A stretch of DNA of 64,000 bases. It comes from Benincasa hispida. Lineage: Eukaryota > Streptophyta > Magnoliopsida > Cucurbitales > Cucurbitaceae. Shown here one piece after another: positions 11,288 to 23,090 of this stretch (positions within the stretch are counted from its first letter, which is position 1; each line of letters begins with the position of its first letter). A program made the translations under genes and the position numbers. The notes beneath the pieces are model-generated. The model was not told where the DNA came from. It ran no database searches and saw only the letters and a list, made by a program, of their open reading frames with translations. Location: contig NC_052350.1 of the NCBI RefSeq assembly GCF_009727055.1, positions 36,784,874 to 36,848,873 on the forward strand. Direction: 5' to 3'.

Positions 11288-13206
11288 TGTTGGGAATGTC
11301 CTAAAACTCGCATTTCGTAAATCATGGAAGCATATTCTATTTATCAATAAAAGTATTGTTGAAGTTTTTATTCAATAAAAGTGTTATTGAAATTTCATTA
11401 TGTAAATCTAATAAACAAATCTATGACTATTGCATGAATACTGTAACTTTATTTAGAGACATAAAAGATGATCAAGTTATGGTATATAGCCAAAAAGGTC
11501 TATAAGTATATGGATGAGATTGGGTATCTCGTCTTGGGGACACTATGGATGGGGCCTACTTTGTATAATGATACAAACGACGTGATCCTAAAATCGTTCA
11601 GTGGAGACATGCGAGTAGGGACATCATATGCAAAAGAGTTATGCATAAGCCCAGACCATGAAATAGTCATTTTTCTTTATAATGACTGTTTACTGTTAAA
11701 ACTGACTATTTCAATTGCATGACCTAGGGTAACTCGATCTTAATCATGAGCTAACTATGAACTCCAGTTTATTCGGGATTATCCTTTGATCTGCGTAGAT
11801 GAGAGTAATTTAACAGCACTGCTCAACAAGCCTCCCATTTTAGGCATAAGAACGGATAGATAGTTAGGGACATAGCCCTGTAAGATAGAATTCACTATTA
11901 CCCATCTTAGGGTTAGTAGATAGATTGTTTCCTTAAGTGCTGATTCTTGGTCTTGAACAAAGGGGCTCCACCCTCTCATCGCCAAAAGAGACATGGTTTA
12001 TTAGTTGAACTATAAACCAATTATTTAATAGAGAATCAGTGGGACTTAAGGAGTGAGATGTATTTATAGAGTTAAAACGATAATTTTAACCTAGCTGTAA
12101 ATATGAACAACCTGTGAAGGATCAACTTACTAATTATGGTTATATCAAGTGGACAGAAATATATCTACAGTGAGGAGAGTGCAACCATCGAGCTATAGTG
12201 GTATGTCTTGGTGGTTAACGAATATTGTTGACTCGGGTTAAAGAGTTTAACCGATTAATCTCAAATCATTGGAACTCATGATTTGTAAGTCCATAAGGTC
12301 CCTCTACTAGCTCGTAAAACATTAACATATTGGATTAGAAAATTGAGCGGATTTGAAGTGTTTAAAATTCGAAATTAGGGTTTTGAATTTGAAATGTTCA
12401 AATTCAATTTTAGGGTTTGCATAATTATATTCGATATAATTAAACATTTTAATTTATTGAAATTAAACGTAAATTGGAGAGTTTATAATATTTAAATATT
12501 GATTTAAATATTGAACACATGAATACAACTCATAATTGAATTAGGTATTTCATTAATTTAGCATTTGATATTAAATTATTTTTAATTAATTAATTAAATC
12601 AAAATTTTAAATTAAATCAAAATTCAATTTTAAGGAAATTCAATTTTTAGGAAAATTAGTTTTAATTTAAATTAATTAAGTTAATTTAAATTTAATTTCA
12701 AAATTGAATTTTGATGTGGAAAAATCCAACTTTGAAGTTGGTAGTGGGTTTTTTTTTTCCATTTTTTGACACCTTACCCACTCACTTAGTACTAATTGAG
12801 GTGTCTATTGGCTGAATGTATGAGTGTTTGCATGTTTAAACTTGTTAAATACTTCTTAATTCAAATTTTTTAAGGCATGCAAACTAAATTTTTTGAGATT
12901 TAAAGCAGAAAATATCTTTGGCTTTCAATCTCTCTCTCCTACCCTCAAAATCTCTCTCAATTGAGAGTTTCCACTACGCAATCAAAGGCTGAGAATAGTG
13001 AAGAAGACTCTCTTGGTAGTCTACTATTGTTTTGAAGGTCAAATTTGTGGTTTTCAATAAGGACTAGAAGAGTTTCTACAAAGGTATACATCTTATGAAA
13101 CTCTCTTATAAATATGCTCTATGCATGCTTTTAAACTCAAATTAAATGTAATTAAAAGTGTTTATTCATTTTGTTAGCTTCCGCTAATTGCATATTTAAT
13201 CCATCA
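11288..13206 (+). repeat. Solo copia-type LTR, TSD AATGT
   Basis: Begins TGTTGGGAATGTCCTAAAAC and ends TTTAATCCATCA. Perfect 5-bp duplications AATGT lie at 11,283-11,287 and 13,207-13,211. It interrupts the copia pol frame: 'LCDQGLNVNIFKDN' to the left continues as '...TDNAKALIMVDMRSSDN' to the right. At 1,919 bp it is the longest copy of this LTR family in the window. Confidence 0.9.
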
Positions 13207-13211
13207 AATGT

Positions 13212-14060
13212 CTTGTCACAGATAATGCCAAAGCTCTCATCATGGTAGATATGCGATCTTCTGATAATTTTTACTTATGGAATCCTAATATTGTTAATTA
13301 TGTTTATAACATCTCTAAGCATAATGAAGTTGTGCTCTTATATAAGAGATTTGGTCAACTTAGTCTTTGTTCAATCAAGAATGTTATTTCAGAAGAAGCT
13401 ACATTGGGGATACTTCATATTCTTTCTCAAGATGAAGTTGTGTATGGTGATTGTCAAGCTGGAAAACAAATCTAAGTTGATCGCAAGAAACTTTCTCAAC
13501 TTACCACTGATCATGTTCTCAAATTTCTCCATGTGGACCTACTAGGTTCTGTGCTGGTTGATGATCTCTCTCGACATACTTGGGATCAATCTTTTAAGAA
13601 CAAGTCAAGTACTTTTATGGTTTTTCAGACATTATGTTTGCAAGTTTAGAGAGAGTAAGGAGAGAAAACTATTCAAATAATAAGTAACCATGGAAGAGAG
13701 TTTGAAAACTACTTAGTTTCTCCTAAGCAAAGTGGAAAGTCAACCGCAAGAATAGTACTCTTCGAGAGAGGGCTCTTTCTATCATGCAGCATACGAAACT
13801 TTTACCATATCACTTTTGGGATGAAGTTATCAGTGTAAATTGTCATATTTTCAATTGCCTTGCTCTAGTCCCATGGTATGTGTGCCAAAATTATGGAATA
13901 TAGGACAATATCTTTTGGGATATTTTGTCAAAAATTGCGTGCATCATGTGTACAAACTCAAGCTTGAAGTGTGTATCAATAAATCAGAATGAAAGTTAAT
14001 TATTGCTCAAGTTTTGGTTGATGACATAAATTTCTGGAAAATGTTTCAGAAGATGATGTA
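13212..14060 (+). pseudogene. Copia integrase region relic
   Basis: 'SSDNFYLWNPNIVNYVYN' leads into 'LLYKRFGQLSLCSIKNVIS' (the HxxxGH-type zinc-binding part, degraded) and 'VVYGDCQAGKQI', then 'HVLKFLHVDLLGS' (the first Asp of the rve core) and 'SNHGREFEN' (second Asp region, D changed to N). The frame breaks repeatedly afterwards. Both zinc-binding and catalytic residues are damaged. Confidence 0.65.
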
Positions 14061-14365
14061 AATTTTTGTCCGACACATGCAGACTGCATTTGAAATAAGG
14101 TTGATAAGAAAACTTATATTTTGGAATTTCAGAATAACCATATGAATATTTTGGAAATAGTTCAGTTTATATTCCTCAGGGCAACTTTAGATCTTTGCAG
14201 AATTGACTTATAGTAATTAAAGATGTTTGATCAAGGAAAGTCAAAGTGGGTCAAGTTAGCCTCTATAACCAGAATAATCTCGTTTGTGATTCTGAAAAAA
14301 TGTTGACATTGTCAGTTGTGTGTTCGATGTGTCATCAGCTATGTATATTCTACTTTTTAATCTCC

Positions 14366-14872
14366 ATGGTGAATGTTCGTCGATGTACTTACACTTATGG
14401 AAGTAAAATGGTTTGTGTTAAGGAAATAGTAAAGAAGAATAAGGCTTTCAAAAAGGATGGTTCTCTATCAAGTGTTAATGGTGTTTGAGTGAAAGTGTTT
14501 TCTTTCTCTTTTGATGGTGCCTTTTCTGTAACTTTTTTTGTCAACAGGAAGAGAATTAAGCCTATGATAAATAAGAAAACTGTGAAAGAAAGGTGTAATA
14601 TTAAACAGGTTATCCTAACAATGAAAAACGTTACAAGTAATTTCATTGAGTCCACCGAGTATGTTTCTATAGATACTTCAAATCAATTCACTATCTCTCC
14701 TAAAGAACATGAAGGTAATACATCTACTACTATATCTAGTATTTTTGTTGGGAAATCTAGAAATGTGACTCCTCTTGACTTGCATGTGAGTTCTGAAAAA
14801 ACCAAAGTTGTGAATGCTGACCAAATTACCTATAATGTTGATAGCACTTATGGAGTCTATGAATTATGTTGA
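14366..14872 (+). pseudogene. ORF downstream of pol, possibly SIRE envelope-like
   Basis: The frame from ATG 14,366 (MVNVRRCTYTYGSK) runs to a stop at 14,872 with a single in-frame TGA at 14,486. It is basic and serine/threonine-rich, with no clear transmembrane segment and no motif I can name. Position after pol on the same strand fits the extra ORF of Sireviruses, and the opening MVN-R-GTY-like text faintly resembles cucurbit 'envelope-like' entries. That is memory and inference only. It could instead be an unrelated decayed frame. Confidence 0.35.
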
Positions 14873-15278
14873 TCACGTTGTACCTATTTAGATCATCAAT
14901 CATGTTAACTATGTTGTTTGATCATGCTGAGTTTTCTAAAATGTTGACTACTATGCCTAGTAAAACCACTATGGATAATGTTGAACTGGTTGTCTCCTTT
15001 GTTATTGAACATATTACTCATGCTAAAACTATTGTGTATGTTGTTTCTTTTCATATTGATGTCCCATATCGCTGACGATAGTATTGAGATTAATTTGGTT
15101 AATTATATTGATCCTTTTTATGGTCATTAGGTCTGTTGTTATGTCTACTGAAACTATGATTGAATATGTTGTGGTTGTTGAGATTTTGATTGAGCTTCGT
15201 GTGTAGGGAGATAATGTTGTTGATAATACTATTCTTGTTGAAGCTTTGCATAGTCATTATGCCTCCTAATACTATTGC
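14873..15278 (+). other. Degenerate repetitive tail after extra ORF
   Basis: Imperfect repeats of 'ATGTTGATNATGTTG' and 'ACTATTGNTGAGAT'-like words, and no open frame. It may be the decayed C-terminal part of the preceding ORF. It ends where the next LTR begins. Confidence 0.35.
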
Positions 15279-17309
15279 TGAGATTTATGTCCTAAATCTT
15301 GTAATTTGTAATCCATAAATCTATTATTTATTAATAAAATAAGAAGTTATTTTATTTATATCTTAAACTTGATTTACTCAATCTAATAAACTAAGATCCG
15401 AGGTTATTTAATGTAATTTGAACAGTATGCGTTGACATAGAGTTGGATCATGTTGAAGTAGTAACCTAAAATGTCTATTGTATATGAAGAAGGTTCATTA
15501 TCTTATCTTGGTAACACTATGGGCATGACCCACTTTGTAAATGTTACAAATGTTGTAAATGTTATAAGAAATTTTGTTCATGTGCAGACATATGAGTGAG
15601 AGTATCCTATATAAAGAGTTTGTATAAGAACGGACCGCGAAATAATTTATCTTTCTTTGCAACACCATTGACTAAAAAGATTAACATTTCATAGGATGAC
15701 CACATGCAACTCGGTTATGGACTCTAGCCTATAAGGTCTTGTCCTTTGATTTGTATGGATGAGAATGGCTTATGTCGCCGACTCAATAAGCCTACCATTT
15801 TGGGGATAAGACCAAATGAGGAGCTAAAAACATAGCTTCACGAGATGAAATTCACTCATTCTTGACTTTAGGGTAAAGTAGATGAGTTGTTCCTTTAAGT
15901 GTTGAATAAGATCTTGAACAATGGGGCCCCTCCCACTCATTGGCCAGGGAGGGATTTTGTTTATAGTTGGACTATAAATAGGTTATTCATTAGAGGATCA
16001 ATAGAACTTAAAGAACAAAAGATAATTATAGGGTAATTTGACTCAGTTGTAATTATGAATTGACTTGTGAATAATCGACTTACTTGTAATGGTTATATCC
16101 ATGGACAAAGAAATAAATTTACAATGCAAAGAGTACAACTATGGATCTTTAGTGGAGTGACCCATAGTTAATGAGTGTTGATTAATTTAATTAAAGAGTT
16201 TAATTAATTAATCTCGAATCATTGGAGTTTCTAATTTGTAGATCCATTAGGTCCCCTGCTAGCTCACTAATGAGTAAATACAAAGATAGTTTTGGAGGAA
16301 TTTGAATTGTTCAAATTTAATAAGAGAATATGCATTAATTGTATAAGATATGATTGATATAATGTATGTAGATACATTATAAAATAAAGTTAATTTTAAA
16401 TTAGATTCAAAAATTAATTTTTAAGAGAAGGGACAATTAATATTTTAATGAGATTCAAATATTAAATATGAATTGGATTCATACTATAACTACAGGATAA
16501 AATTTAATGTGAATTATATTCATATTAAAACTATAGGTTATAAGAGAGATGTATTTCAATTTAACTAAATATATGTTTAAAATTAATTAATTTATTTATT
16601 TGATTTTATTTAATTAAGATTAATTAATTAATTAATTAATTGATCTTATTTGAATTAATTTCATTTCATTTAAATTTTTTTTAAATCAAATGTAGCTCAA
16701 TTATAGTTACAGTAGGGGAGTGGAGGGAGATTGAGGGCAGGTAACTCCCCTCGCAGTTGTATGGTTTTTCACTTCATAGCATGAAAAAGTAGATCTCTCT
16801 ATCTCTCTTAGAAGTTTTACATCCAACTCTAACAGCATACTCTCAAGAAAAACACAGATTTTTCTTTGTTTATTTTTTCTTTCCCCTCCAAAAGAAATCG
16901 GTTCTCACATGTCTATCCTTGTCCCTAGAGAATAGTAGGAAAACTGTTGTGGTAGTGTCCTCTTTGGTGTATGAAGAAGCTCGTGATATCGACAAGGAGT
17001 TGGAGAAGAATTTTGAAGAAAAGGCTCTGTTGAATGAGAAATTTTGGACCAATCACAAGTTGTCACGTCATTTACTAAATTAATGACGAAATTTCAAATC
17101 ATTAAATTAGGGCTCAATTTGAAGTTGACATATGTCCCGAATAGAAGTTGAAGACAAATTTCGATGACGCCACGTAGTTTTATCATGACAGTTGAATCAA
17201 ATAAGATTAATTTGGCCCAATTTGATATTATTATTTGGGTCAAAGTTCAACTAATTGGGCCCAAAGGCAAAGCCCATAGATCAACCAAGCCCAAGCCCAC
17301 TTGTGAACT

Positions 17310-17319
17310 CTATAAATAG
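17310..17319 (+). promoter_or_regulatory. LTR TATA box
   Basis: CTATAAATAG lies about 280 bases into the LTR and is conserved in the 3' LTR at 23,355. It is the probable core promoter of the element. Confidence 0.7.
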
Positions 17320-17426
17320 AGAAGCTCTTCTCATTTGGAGAGGTCAATAATTCTATATTCTAGAGAGCTTATAGGGAATTCTCTACAATCAAAAGACTCC
17401 TTGACTCCTGAAGCTGACCACACCTG

Positions 17427-17560
17427 AAGATTGAAGTCCTTCGAAGATATAAGCATTCTGAAGACTGAAGTCCTTTGAAGATGCAAGCATTCTGAAGACT
17501 GAAGTCCTTTGAAGATACAAGCATTCGGAAGACTGGAGTCCTTTGAGATACAAGCAATTC
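17427..17560 (+). repeat. 34-bp tandem array in 5' LTR, about 4 copies
   Basis: The unit begins GACTGAAGTCCTTTGAAG and ends CAAGCATTCTGAA. The same array has about 5 copies in the 3' LTR (23,477-23,645). Confidence 0.85.
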
Positions 17561-17865
17561 TACATTCAAAGAGCCCAGAGAGAATTCATCAACAAGTAGA
17601 AGACTCCCAAGACCCCTGAAGCTGCACTCCTAGAAGACAGAAGACTCTTGAAGACACAAACACTCTTCCAAGACTTCTACTTCAAGTACGTTCAATGCTT
17701 TTCTTCTTCAAATCAAGCACATCCACCCAACCGAGAGAGAAATCAGAGGACCAAGTACTAGAGATCGAACCACATCGCATCAAATCAACCCCAACATCAA
17801 CACCAACTCAAGTTCAACTCCACGAAACAAATTTCTCTGGAAACCTCGTGTGAACACTAATCCTC

Positions 17866-18060
17866 CAAGAAGATCAACAAGTCCAAAGGCTGATCATCTA
17901 AAAAGATCAACGAACTCAAAGGCCGATCATCCAAGAAGATCGTCCAAGAAGATCAACAAGCCCAAAGGCCGATCATCCAAGAAGATCATCAAGCCCAAAG
18001 GCCGATCATCCAAAAAGATCAACAAGCCCAAAAGTCGATCATCCAAGAAGTTCAACAAGT
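17866..18060 (+). repeat. 33-bp tandem array in 5' LTR, about 6 copies
   Basis: The unit reads AAGATCAACAAGCCCAAAGG followed by CCGATCATCCAAG. Because 33 is a multiple of three, the array stays open as a Lys/Ser/Arg-rich frame, which is not a gene. The 3' LTR holds about 9-10 copies (23,941-24,250). Confidence 0.85.
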
Positions 18061-18196
18061 TTAAAGACTATAGTTTATTTTAAAAACATCAAAATATTAT
18101 GTATTAGATATTGTACTCACTTTCCACAAAATTAAAAAAAAATACAAAGTTCAAGTTCCACGAAATAAATTTCTCTTGAAATCTCGTGCGAACAAA

Positions 18197-18214
18197 TTGG
18201 CACGCCCAGTGGGA
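18197..18214 (+). other. Primer-binding site
   Basis: TTGGCACGCCCAGTGGGA begins two bases after the LTR end and is identical to the site of the inverse copy at 3,204-3,221. Confidence 0.75.
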
Positions 18215-18264
18215 CATCTTTACCTCTCATTTTTCTCTCGTCATCCTAGTCAACAAATCTACAA

Positions 18265-20041
18265 ATGGCACTAAAGAAAGCTTCATCCAAAGCTACCATC
18301 GCAAGCAACACTTACATAAGCTCTATCATCACAGGGGAAATCTGGGACCAACTAATGGAATCTCCTAAAGGCGGGATCGTCATTAGAGAAAATCCCTTGT
18401 TCGACAACTATGCTTCTGCTACTGATCTATCAGAGAAAGAATCACATTTTGATGTAGTGTATGTCATAATGACTGATGTAACGACTGAGTCGACCATGGC
18501 AGAGATGGAGATAAAGATAAATCTCCTAATGAAAGCTAAAGAAGAGCAAGATCATGAAATCGCTGGTCTAAGAGACAAAATACAAGATCGAGCAATTGCT
18601 GGGTCGAGTCAATCTCCAGCTACAAAAGCCATTGACAAAGGAAAGATTGTCTTGCAAGAAGATCAGCCTCAATAATCTACCTCTGTCACCACCATGTCAA
18701 TTCAACAACTGCAGGATATGTTTACAAACTTCTTAAGGGCTCAATACGGAAGACCATCACAGTCCTCCTTTATATACTCCAAAACGTACACCAAGAGAAT
18801 CGATAACTTGAGAATGCCAGCTGGGTATCAACCTCCAAAGGTTCAACAGTTCGATGGAAAGGGCAATCCAAAACAACATGTTGCACATTTCATTGAAACC
18901 TGCGAAAATGCAGGAACCAGAGAAGACCAGCTAGTTAAGCAGTTCGTCCGTACGTTGAAAGGAAAAATAGGTGATCCTAACTACTGCAAGTATCATCGGG
19001 TTATTAGTCACCCAATTGAAAGGTGCTTAATGCTAAAGGAATGAATTATGAAGTTGGCTCGTTGAAAAGAAGATTGAGCTAGATTTAGATGAAGTAGCTC
19101 AGACAAATCACGCTATAGTAGCGGCGACTTCAAGTGTTCCAATACTGTTTGTGTCCTATGCTCAAAGACAAAGCCCAATCTAGTTTGGAGAATTCAAGCC
19201 TATAGTTGTTCGGTTCCAACAAGAGATTCAAACAGCAAATTCCGAAAAAGAAAGATGAGCTTATTAAAGATGGCAACGAAGAGTGGATAGTAGTGACTCA
19301 TCGAAAAAAAAGACAACCAAACTCCACCCAAAAAGAGTTGCGTTCCTATCGAAGCTATAGAAGAAAAAAGAAGACTCATAAAAAGAAATGCAAAAAGATG
19401 ACACGGAATCTAAGCCGGTTAAGAAAGAAGACAAGGACTTCCCTCAATTTCGACGACCAATAACTTCGGCAGAATTTCTCCCAATAAGCTTTCTCAATAA
19501 TCATCCAAAGAAAGTATCAGAAGTTATTACATGTCACACTGTCGGCATAGTAGAAGTCGACAACAATCATATGACTGCTGAAGAAGTCAACTTAGAAGAA
19601 ATGAAGCCAAGAACTTCTATCTTCGATTGTATTAAGCCTTCAAGTGCTCGATCTTCAATCTTTCAAAGATTGAGGATGGCCACGGTAGGAGAAGAAGACC
19701 AATGTCCAACGACTACTTATGCTCGAACTTCAGCTTTCAAAAGGCTAAATATATCCAAATCAAAGAAAGATCAACCTTCAGCATCTGATTTTGATCGTCT
19801 CAAGACAAAAAGTGATCAACGTAAAGGAATGATGAAAATCTTGAAGCCAACATCATTCCATGAAGAAAATAACGACGAAAAGATTCACAGTCGTGTCCCT
19901 TCACGCATGAAGAGGAAATTTTCTGTTGACATAAGTACGGAAGGTTCCTTGATAGTGAAGCCAAAATTCATCATATTGACGAATCCTGCAAATGAAGAGG
20001 ATGATCAAAACCATGATGAAATAAGAGCTTCTGAAGTTTAA
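18265..20041 (+). pseudogene. Gag-like polyprotein, internally deleted and broken
   Basis: The ATG at 18,265 (MALKKASSKATIAS) leads to a coiled-coil-like segment (MAEMEIKINLLMKAKEEQ) and a TAA at 18,673. The same frame resumes at 18,694 with 'QQLQDMFTNFLRAQYG', 'NLRMPAGYQPPKVQQFDGKG' and 'QLVKQFVRTLKG'. It then jumps directly to 'IGDPNYCKYHRVISHPIERC' (C-X2-H-X4-H-X4-C knuckle), so about 220 residues holding the gag core are missing compared with the copy at 651-3,160. Frameshifts follow near 19,060 and 19,400. The C-terminal block 'RVPSRMKRKFSVDISTEGSL' ends at 20,041. It is non-functional as it stands. Confidence 0.8.
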
Positions 20042-20142
20042 ATGAAGAAGCTTCTTATCGCAAGAGCCTAAACTGCATGGTGCTCCTAACCCGCATGAGC
20101 TTAAAAGGTGAACGACCTAAAAAAAATATCTTCGTTGAACTA

Positions 20143-20320
20143 CGTTATGACTTGATTCCTATCATTATGAAGGGTATGTAGGCAGCTTGAAAGAAACTTC
20201 AAGTTCAGTCCAGTTTTTTTTTTAAAAAAAAAAAAAAACTTGAACTACATCATGATTTGATCCCTTTCTTTAAAGGTATGAAAGAAAGTTAAAGAAATTT
20301 AAGTTTAGTTCATCAGAAAA
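20143..20320 (+). repeat. Two ~95-bp tail repeats
   Basis: Inverse-orientation equivalents of the units at 295-570: 'CTACNTNATGACTTGATTCC', 'GGGTATGTAGGCAGCTTG', then a T/A-homopolymer spacer. Confidence 0.7.
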
Positions 20321-20519
20321 GGATACCACAACCGCCTAAGTACGATACTACAAGATTGATGTTGATCATCCTCATTAAAGAATGACACTCCAGATTGAAG
20401 ATGATCATCCCTATTGGAACAACAAAATGGATTGAAGATGTTCATTCCTCGTAAGGAGCCAACATAGTAAATAAAAGGCACACACTTGGAATGTGTTTCG
20501 CTTCCTCTTTAAAATCAAA

Positions 20520-21660
20520 CATAGATGTCCCTCCATTTCAAGTTTAGAGGCTTCATCGATGTTCCTCCATCTTCAAGTTTAGAAGTTTCGTTGATTTCCC
20601 TCCATCTTCAAGTTCAGAGGCTTCTTCAATGCCCATCTACAAATTCGAAGGATTCATTGATGCTTCTCTATCTTCAAGTTTAGAGGCTCCATCAATGCTT
20701 CTCTATCTTCTAGTTCAGAAGTTTCATCAATGTTCCATCTTCATGCTCAAGTTTGGAGGGTTTGCAATGTCATCTTCATGCTCAAAGTCGCAAAGTTAAG
20801 CCTACTGCCAAAGATTCATTAGTGCTTTGTCAAACTTAATTGTGGAGAATTTACCGATGCTTTGTCAAACTCAAGCACAAAGGTCTCATCGATGCTTCTT
20901 CATCTTCAAGTTTAGAGGCTTCATCGATACTCCTCCATCTTCAAGTTCAGAGGCTCCGTCGATACTCCTCCATCTTTAAGTTTAGAGGCTCTGTCGATAC
21001 TCCTCCATCTTTAAGTTTAGAGGCTCCGTCGATACTCCTCCATCTTCAAGTTCAGAGGCTCCGTCGATACTTCTCCATCTTCAAGTTCAAGATCGGTGTA
21101 TAGGGCCCACTTCCATCATCAAGTTCAAGATCGGTGTACAGGGCTCGCTTCCATCTTCAAGTTCAAGATCAGTGTACGGGCCCGCTTCCATCTTCAAGTT
21201 CAAGATCGGTGTGCATGGCTCTGCATCAATCTTCAAGTTTAAGATCGGTGTGCATGGCTCTACTTATATCTTCAAGTTCAAGGTTGGTGTACATGGCTCC
21301 GCTCCATCTTCGAGCTCAAGGTCGGTATGCATGGCTCCGCTTCATCTTCAAGTTCATGGTCATATGCATGACTCGGCTCCATCTTCAATGACTCGGTCTA
21401 CAAAATCATGACGCAGCTTCGCTTCATCTCCAAAGCCTGGCGTGGCTCACTTCATCCCCATAGTTTGGCGTGGCTCGCTTCATCTCCATAGTCTGACGTA
21501 GCTTCGCTTCACCTCCAAAAGTCAATTGCAGCTTCCCTTCATCTCCAAAATTCAAGTGCGACTTTGCTTCATCTCCAAAATTTAAGTGCAACTTCGCTTC
21601 ATCTCCAAAAGTCAAGTGTGGCTTCGCTTCATCTCCAATATTCAAGTGCAACTTCGCTTG
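20520..21660 (+). repeat. Successive 33-, 35-, 38- and 31-bp minisatellites
   Basis: 20,520-20,880: ~33-bp units around 'CCTCCATCTTCAAGTTTAGA'. 20,900-21,090: about five 35-bp units starting TCGATACTCCTCCATC. 21,096-21,400: about eight 37-39-bp units 'GGTGTACAGGGCTCGCTTCC...AAGATC'. 21,410-21,660: about eight ~31-bp units 'CTTCGCTTCATCTCCAAAA'. All share a 'CATCTTCAAGTTC' or 'TTCATCTCCAA' core, so the arrays probably arose from one another. Open frames here are periodic artefacts. Confidence 0.8.
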
Positions 21661-22020
21661 GAAGAAAAAAAGAAGTTAAAAAAACAAGAAAGAAAAATGA
21701 AAGAACAAAAAAAAAAAGGAAGGAAAATTGAAAGAAAAAAAAAGAAGAAAAAATGGTAAAAAAAAAAAAAGAAAGAAAGAAAAGATAAAATAAAAAAATA
21801 AAAAATAAAAAAAAAAGAAAGAAGAAAGAAAAGGTTGGAAGAAGAAGAGAAAAAGAAGATAAAGGAAAGTGTAGAAGAAAAGGAGGGGATGAGGATAATG
21901 GAGGGATTTAGGGTCCTATTTATAAAGGTTCCTAAGTTCCAAAACAAATTAAAAATTCCAAATCAAATAAAGATTTTATTCAAAATATTAGATTTTTTTA
22001 TTAGATTTCCTAATTTGATT
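21661..22020 (+). other. Purine-rich A/G tract and AT-rich continuation
   Basis: 21,661-21,900 is almost pure A and G on the plus strand (GAAAG, AAAAAAGAAG words). The phenylalanine-rich minus-strand frame across it is an artefact. The remainder is AT-rich. Confidence 0.6.
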
Positions 22021-23078
22021 CTATTCTAATTTCAAATTAAATTAAACAAATTCTCTATCTAATTTTATTTTATTTTATCCTTAAATTCGATTTGGACATA
22101 TTCCAAATTTTATTCAAAATTAAATTTACATTGGGGATAAAATCACAAATTAAAATTTGGCCATATTCCAAATTTTATTCAAAATCAAATTGTTCAACAT
22201 TGAGATTAAATTGTAAATAAAATCTCAAATTAAAATTTGGAATAATTTGGACATATTCCAAATTTTATCCCAAATCTAAATCACCTAATCATACTTTTAT
22301 CCTCAAGCCAAATTATTAAGGATAAAATCTCAAATTAAAATTTGGGCATATTCTAAATTTTATTCCAAATCTAAATTACCAAATCGCCTAACTTTTATCC
22401 TCAAGCTAAATTATTAAGGATTAATTTTTGAATTAAAATTTGGGCATCTTCCAAATTCTATATCAAATTTATCCAAATTTAGGTTATTATCTCTATTTCC
22501 AAATCAAATTCTGGAAAATATCTAAAATTCATCCCAAATTAAAGTTTGGCCACATTCCAAATTCAAGTATCCTATTGAGTTTTTATCTTCAATCAAAATA
22601 AATTGTGGATAAGAAAAAATCTCAAATGATCTTTTGTTGAAATTTGGACATATCCTAAATTTTATCTTAAATCCAAATCAAATTGGGTAAAATCTCAAAA
22701 TTAAAATTTGGTCATATTCCAAATTTTATTCCAAATTCAAGTTGTCTAGCCTTGAGTTTTTTTTTTTTTTTTTTTTTTCAATCAAAATAAATTGTGGATA
22801 AGAAAAAAATCTCAATTGATCTTTTATTAAAATTTGGACATATCCCAAATTGTATCTTAAATCCAAATCAAATTAAATTGGGACAAAGCTCAAATTTTTT
22901 TTTGTAAATTTGGCAATATTCCAAATTTTATTCCAAATTCAAGTTAAACTTATGTACTAAATTCATAATTTGACTAACACATCAATTGAGGTCAAATTCA
23001 TGAACAAATATATTTGGATTTTGATTCTAACTTTATATTTTTCGAGATTTATCCACCCATATATACGCATAAATCTCG
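22021..23078 (+). other. AT-rich degenerate repeats of element interior
   Basis: Repeated 'AAATTTGGACATATTCCAAA' and 'CAAATTAAAATTTGG' words at irregular spacing, plus a poly-T run near 22,757. There is no coding frame. In an autonomous relative the pol genes would be expected before this point. Confidence 0.6.
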
Positions 23079-23089
23079 AAAAGGGGCAT
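23079..23089 (+). other. Polypurine tract
   Basis: AAAAGGGGCAT lies directly before the 3' LTR start at 23,091 and is the expected plus-strand priming site. Confidence 0.75.
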
Positions 23090-23090
23090 T

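Larger units (their letters stand above)
9470..15278 (+). mobile_element. Decayed SIRE-like Ty1/copia element, split by solo LTR
   Basis: In order on the plus strand: gag (9,470-10,445), CCHC and protease region (10,800-11,282), the inserted solo LTR (11,288-13,206), integrase remnants (13,212-14,060), then an extra ORF (14,366-14,872). Reverse transcriptase and RNase H are absent, which implies a deletion between about 14,060 and 14,366. LTRs were not found. The lineage call rests on gag wording and on an ORF after pol, and is moderate. Confidence 0.6.
17028..18194 (+). repeat. 5' LTR (1,167 bp)
   Basis: TGTTGAATGAG...TGCGAACA. It contains a TATA box at 17,310, a 34-bp array (17,427-17,560) and a 33-bp array (17,866-18,060). 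It is shorter than the 3' LTR mainly through fewer copies in both arrays. Confidence 0.9.

Noticed and set aside
17427..18060. Regular direct repeats that could suggest a CRISPR-like array
   Set aside because: Units are contiguous without unique spacers, lie inside LTRs, and the DNA is from a plant.
17850..18083. Lys/Ser/Arg-rich repetitive 'protein' and the similar frame at 23,929-24,165
   Set aside because: They are 33-bp LTR minisatellites whose period keeps any frame open.
21642..21947. Phe/Leu-rich minus-strand frame resembling a membrane protein
   Set aside because: It is the complement of an A/G homopolymer-like tract. The same applies to 26,625-26,807.
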